From Strix aluco (lineage: Eukaryota; Chordata; Aves; Strigiformes; Strigidae), in contig NC_133933.1 in assembly GCF_031877795.1 (NCBI RefSeq), positions 201,001-265,000 of the forward strand: DNA of 64,000 nt, in the 5' to 3' direction. This document shows positions 60,901 through 64,000 of the stretch, piece by piece. A program made the position numbers and the translations under genes. The notes below the pieces were generated by a model that saw only the letters and a program-made list of their open reading frames with translations, had not been told where the DNA came from and searched no databases. Within the stretch, counting starts at the first letter, position 1; each line of letters starts with the position of its first letter.

Positions 60901-61300
60901 GATATTTTGAGGGCGTAGAGTTAACCAGTTTTGCACAAAATGTACTAGTTACGTAAAAGTCATATTTTAAAATGAAACTGGTGCCTTATGGAAAATCCTA
61001 AGTGCAGAACCAGGAACCAAAGCTCTCTATTTATGCATAGTGCAGATGCAGCCCTAGGACTGGCTTTGCAGGCTTCTCCATCCTCATGTGTTACTGTGCT
61101 TCAGTGAGGACCCAAAGGGTTCATCTGAGTGGGAAAGAGCTAATTGGATTTCCATGTCCACTCTCCTAACAAGAGTTTCATCTGTGGCAGAGTCTGGTTT
61201 TCCACTTCGTGTGAGCATCTCATTTCTAAAAGCCTAAGTAGCCAGATAACCCCAGGCACTTTGCAGTGTAGATTAGTGGATTTCTCCCTGGACTCCCTTA
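58000..61300. other. GC-richer region with only compositional frames
   Basis: Several 100-190-codon frames overlap on both strands between 58.3 and 60.1 kb. They are Pro/Ser/Cys/Trp-rich, sit on purine/pyrimidine-skewed DNA and lack paired splice sites. None is called. A long pyrimidine tract lies at about 59385-59460. Confidence 0.4.
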
Positions 61301-61402
61301 AGTTGTGTTGATTTCAGTTTGGAGAGCAGAGCGCTTTACTGGAGGTGGACGTCCTCCTCTTCGCTTGGACCACCCGCTCCTCTCGCCCCCGCTGTTCCTC
61401 AC

Positions 61403-61467
61403 CTTGAAGTTCCAAATCCCCCAAACTAGATCCTCCTGAAAAGGAGGCAGACTGGAATCTCATGAGA
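61403..61467 (-). CDS. candidate minus-strand exon, 65 nt, with nested acceptor
   Basis: On the minus strand a long pyrimidine acceptor (cttcctttcttcttcag) and a good donor (TTCAAG before gtgagg) enclose 65 nt. Only one frame is open over the whole length: LMRFQSASFSGGSSLGDLEL, then Q. A second acceptor inside (gcctccttttcag) would leave a 33-nt exon reading EDLVWGIWNFK in phase 0. No matching neighbour was fixed. Confidence 0.33.
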
Positions 61468-62907
61468 CTGAAGAAGAAAGGAAGGCAGGTGAGCTTTTTA
61501 TATTTGACTTTCAGATCTTCAGCTTTCAGAGGTCTCGGATGCGTTTTAAAGCATTTTTCAACAGCTACAAAAGACAATAAACTTACCTTTTCTTTGGGTA
61601 GAACAGCATGACCTGTAAAGAGATCTGATATTCTTATGCAATCACTTGACTCCAGTAGCAGGGTCTTCAGAAAAAATGTCAAATATCTTACAATTCCTGG
61701 TAAAAATGTAAGTTCTAGCAACCCAGCTGCTCTGTCAGCTCTGTCAGAAGATGGCTGTGTGATGGAATGCCTGGCATCTTCCTTGGCTAGCGCGTGAGCC
61801 AGAGTTCACTGTGGGTACAGCAGCCTCTTCCCGGATCAATGTCCCCACCAGGGAAGAGCTGCTGTTGTTCTTCCTTTTAATTAATCTAACTTTTCCCCTA
61901 GTGCCGCAGCTCTTGCCCAAAAATGTGGTGTTTTAACTCTTTAAAATGAGACAACTGGAAAACGGGATGGTAATAATATATTCCAGAGATGGTATTTTGC
62001 TGGAAAGCACAACTGTGAGGCCTTGCGGACACCAGTTGCTTCCTGTTCATCTCCCTAAACACCTGGTGGCAAACCTTGGGAGCAGGCTGCCCGTGGGTGA
62101 GGAGCGCAGGCGTGGCTGCTGGGGCTGCGGCCACGGCCCGTGGGGGGCGCGATGCCAGCCTCTTCCAGAAAAGCTCTTATTTCCAAAAACATTTCATCTG
62201 GGGCAGTGCTGGCTCTCGGAGCCTTCGCAACCCCTTGGGCTGCAGCGAGGAAGGGAACCATCCCCGAAGCTGGCATCTCTTCCCGTGTTTGCTGTGTGGA
62301 TCGCGAGACTTGCGGAAGCGTGTGTTTAGACAGTGACAGATGACCTCAACCCCCGAATCGGGCTCTGGCTCGTTACAAGAGGAGTTTGTTCAACTCTACT
62401 GTGCTAATAAGCTTCTAAATACTGTTTTGAACTGGCTTGCTCTGGCTCTGCTGGCGGGGTCTTGTCTGCGAGGAGCAAATCAAACCCACCCACCAGTTGG
62501 TCTGTGCTGGGAACCGCCAGGGCGGCCAGCAGGGACCTGGCCTGCAGTGTGAGCTACGTAGGGCCTGGAATATTTATTAGAAACCTATCTTTTCAAACAA
62601 TTACTGTCTGCCTACCTTAAAGCAAACTGTCTCTGTTCTTTACAGTCTTCCCAGCTAGATAAAGGTACTACAAGGAAGAAATGGAGCTTTTTCTTTTTTT
62701 TTAATTTTTATAATTTTTAAATTAGAAAATTGTTTCTGAGATCTGATGGCAAGTAGCAAACAAATAGCCTTTCTGTAGCTGTTACAGATACTGAAAAAAT
62801 GTAAATCCTTTAAAAGGCAGAGGTTTGTGGTGGGTCACAGAGTTTCTTAGGTATGGTGATCTTACCCATTGTCATTATGCACACAACTAAAGTATATTTG
62901 TCATACC

Positions 62908-62913
62908 TTTATT
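62908..62913 (-). terminator. minus-strand poly(A) signal
   Basis: AATAAA on the minus strand, a plausible end for the transcript carrying the acidic tail at 63439. Confidence 0.3.
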
Positions 62914-63438
62914 TTAGTGAATAGAGTAAGAGACTTCCAAACAACAGCCATGGAATGGAAACTGAGGTTATCGTGGTTGCCACTGGCTCTTCTGAACTGT
63001 AGCAGAGATCTGATTGGAGGCTTTGTTGAAGTTTAGAGTGTAAAAATACATTGAATGAATATGCCTTTACTGTGAAAAGCAGATATGAATTCTTACTAGG
63101 TACATTCCATAATGGAAAGTCACCATTTTTAGGTGGATGTGGATCCACCCTGAACATGTCTTTGTTTATTTGTAAGGTTGTTTCCTGTTTTTTCTTATCA
63201 CAAACTTTCAGCTGTGAATTTATAAAATAGAGGCAGTCTATGACATTACAGTCTCTAGACTATGGGATGTGAAGAGGCCTTTTCATCAACGCTTTGAAGG
63301 AGCTGGACAACTATCCAGGGGTATATGGAGTCAGAGAAGACTTCGACAGCTTCCTTCTGTAGCTCAGTTGTTAGTCCAATTCCACTGAAGCAGAGGGAAT
63401 AAGAGCAACAACAAACCTGGATTATTTTACAGTGATTT

Positions 63439-63503
63439 TTAGTCTGGTTTCACATGGAATTCCACATCAGTGTCCTCCTCTTCCTCAGTATCTTTTGGAG
63501 CTG
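63439..63503 (-). CDS. candidate last exon with acidic C-terminus
   Basis: After a tandem acceptor (gactttggccag, then cag) the minus strand reads APKDTEEEEDTDVEFHVKPD and stops at TAA (63439-63441). The run of Glu and Asp is typical of an acidic tail on a nuclear, chaperone or trafficking protein. An in-frame stop just upstream means the frame makes sense only if spliced. AATAAA on the minus strand lies at 62908-62913, about 525 nt later. The body of the gene would be to the right, outside this window. Confidence 0.35.
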
Positions 63504-64000
63504 CTGGCCAAAGTCAACAACATTTGACTGAAAAGGAGAATTTTCAACAATAATTAAGTTCTTAACAGTTTCCTAAAAATAGGAGAGCGGAGTTGGATTT
63601 GAACATTTGCACTTTTGCCCCTAACAAATCTTTTGATCCTTTCGCCCATTCCTCCTGCATAGGTTCTGTGAGGTTTTTTTGCCAATCATTTAGGAAGAAT
63701 TAATGACATCAATTCAGCTGTTCTACTTGGAGATGAAAGTCAAGTCTTCATTTGCATTAACCTAGCAACAGGGGCCTCTTGAGTTTGTACGTGTCAAAAG
63801 TGAAGTGAATGAAGTGTGTGTACATTTTTTCTTGAAGGTTAGAAGGAAGCACCATGATTGGCTACTATGGTTTCCACCGCATAGGTCACCAAAACTCAAC
63901 AAGTGATTTCTTCATCTAGCTAGAAGTTCCTGTTGAAGCCACAGGATTGCTTTCAGCAATGTGCATTATTCTGGTGTTTGCTAGAGGGTTCATGACATCT

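Overview
This looks like vertebrate nuclear DNA, most likely from a bird or another sauropsid. It is intron-rich, with GT-AG splice sites, AATAAA poly(A) signals, CpG-island promoters and very few interspersed repeats. There is no Alu, B1 or recognisable L1 sequence, only two decayed MIR-like pieces, one solo LTR and a few microsatellites. No gene was recognised by name. Every coding call below is an exon model built from splice sites, reading-frame continuity, phase compatibility and poly(A) signals, so confidences are modest. Paragraph 2, left end (1-13.5 kb), the best supported part: a plus-strand gene ends here (exons 445-489 and 2362-2426, phase-compatible, poly(A) signal at 3198). Facing it is a minus-strand gene with two phase-compatible exons (7320-7472 and 5541-5743), each ending at a perfect GTAAGT donor. 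Its last exon may be 2943-3123, which would make the two 3' ends overlap tail to tail. An intron of the minus gene holds a roughly 1 kb solo LTR (4022-5045) in the same orientation. A CpG island at 9440-9880, with two CCAAT boxes and a perfect RFX X-box just outside it, probably fires in both directions: leftward into the minus gene and rightward into a short plus-strand gene (start codon 10071, last exon 12928-13042, poly(A) signals 13379 and 13516). The X-box hints at a ciliary role, which is inference only. Paragraph 3, 13.5-26 kb: mostly non-coding, but the minus strand carries several unusually open frames (15.2, 18.4-19.6, 22.0-22.2 and 24.7-25.1 kb), some beside good acceptors. A second CpG island lies at 25.27-25.78 kb. 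A poorly conserved minus-strand gene, a decayed gene or compositional chance could explain these frames. Paragraph 4, 26-49 kb: long AT-rich intergenic or intronic DNA with a few isolated pseudo-exon-like segments, homopolymers, a perfect hairpin, a 66-bp direct repeat pair differing only by transitions, and an A-tract preceded by ATTAAA that resembles a retroposed 3' end. Paragraph 5, 49-64 kb: a candidate minus-strand last exon at 49169-49337, candidate plus-strand exons at 53.3, 54.6 and 57.3 kb, and candidate minus-strand exons at 61.4 and 63.4 kb, the last with an acidic tail. GC content rises here. I see no CRISPR array, operon, rRNA or tRNA gene, and no evidence for a wholly new system. 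The most useful leads are the bidirectional X-box promoter with its two unnamed genes and the intronic LTR.
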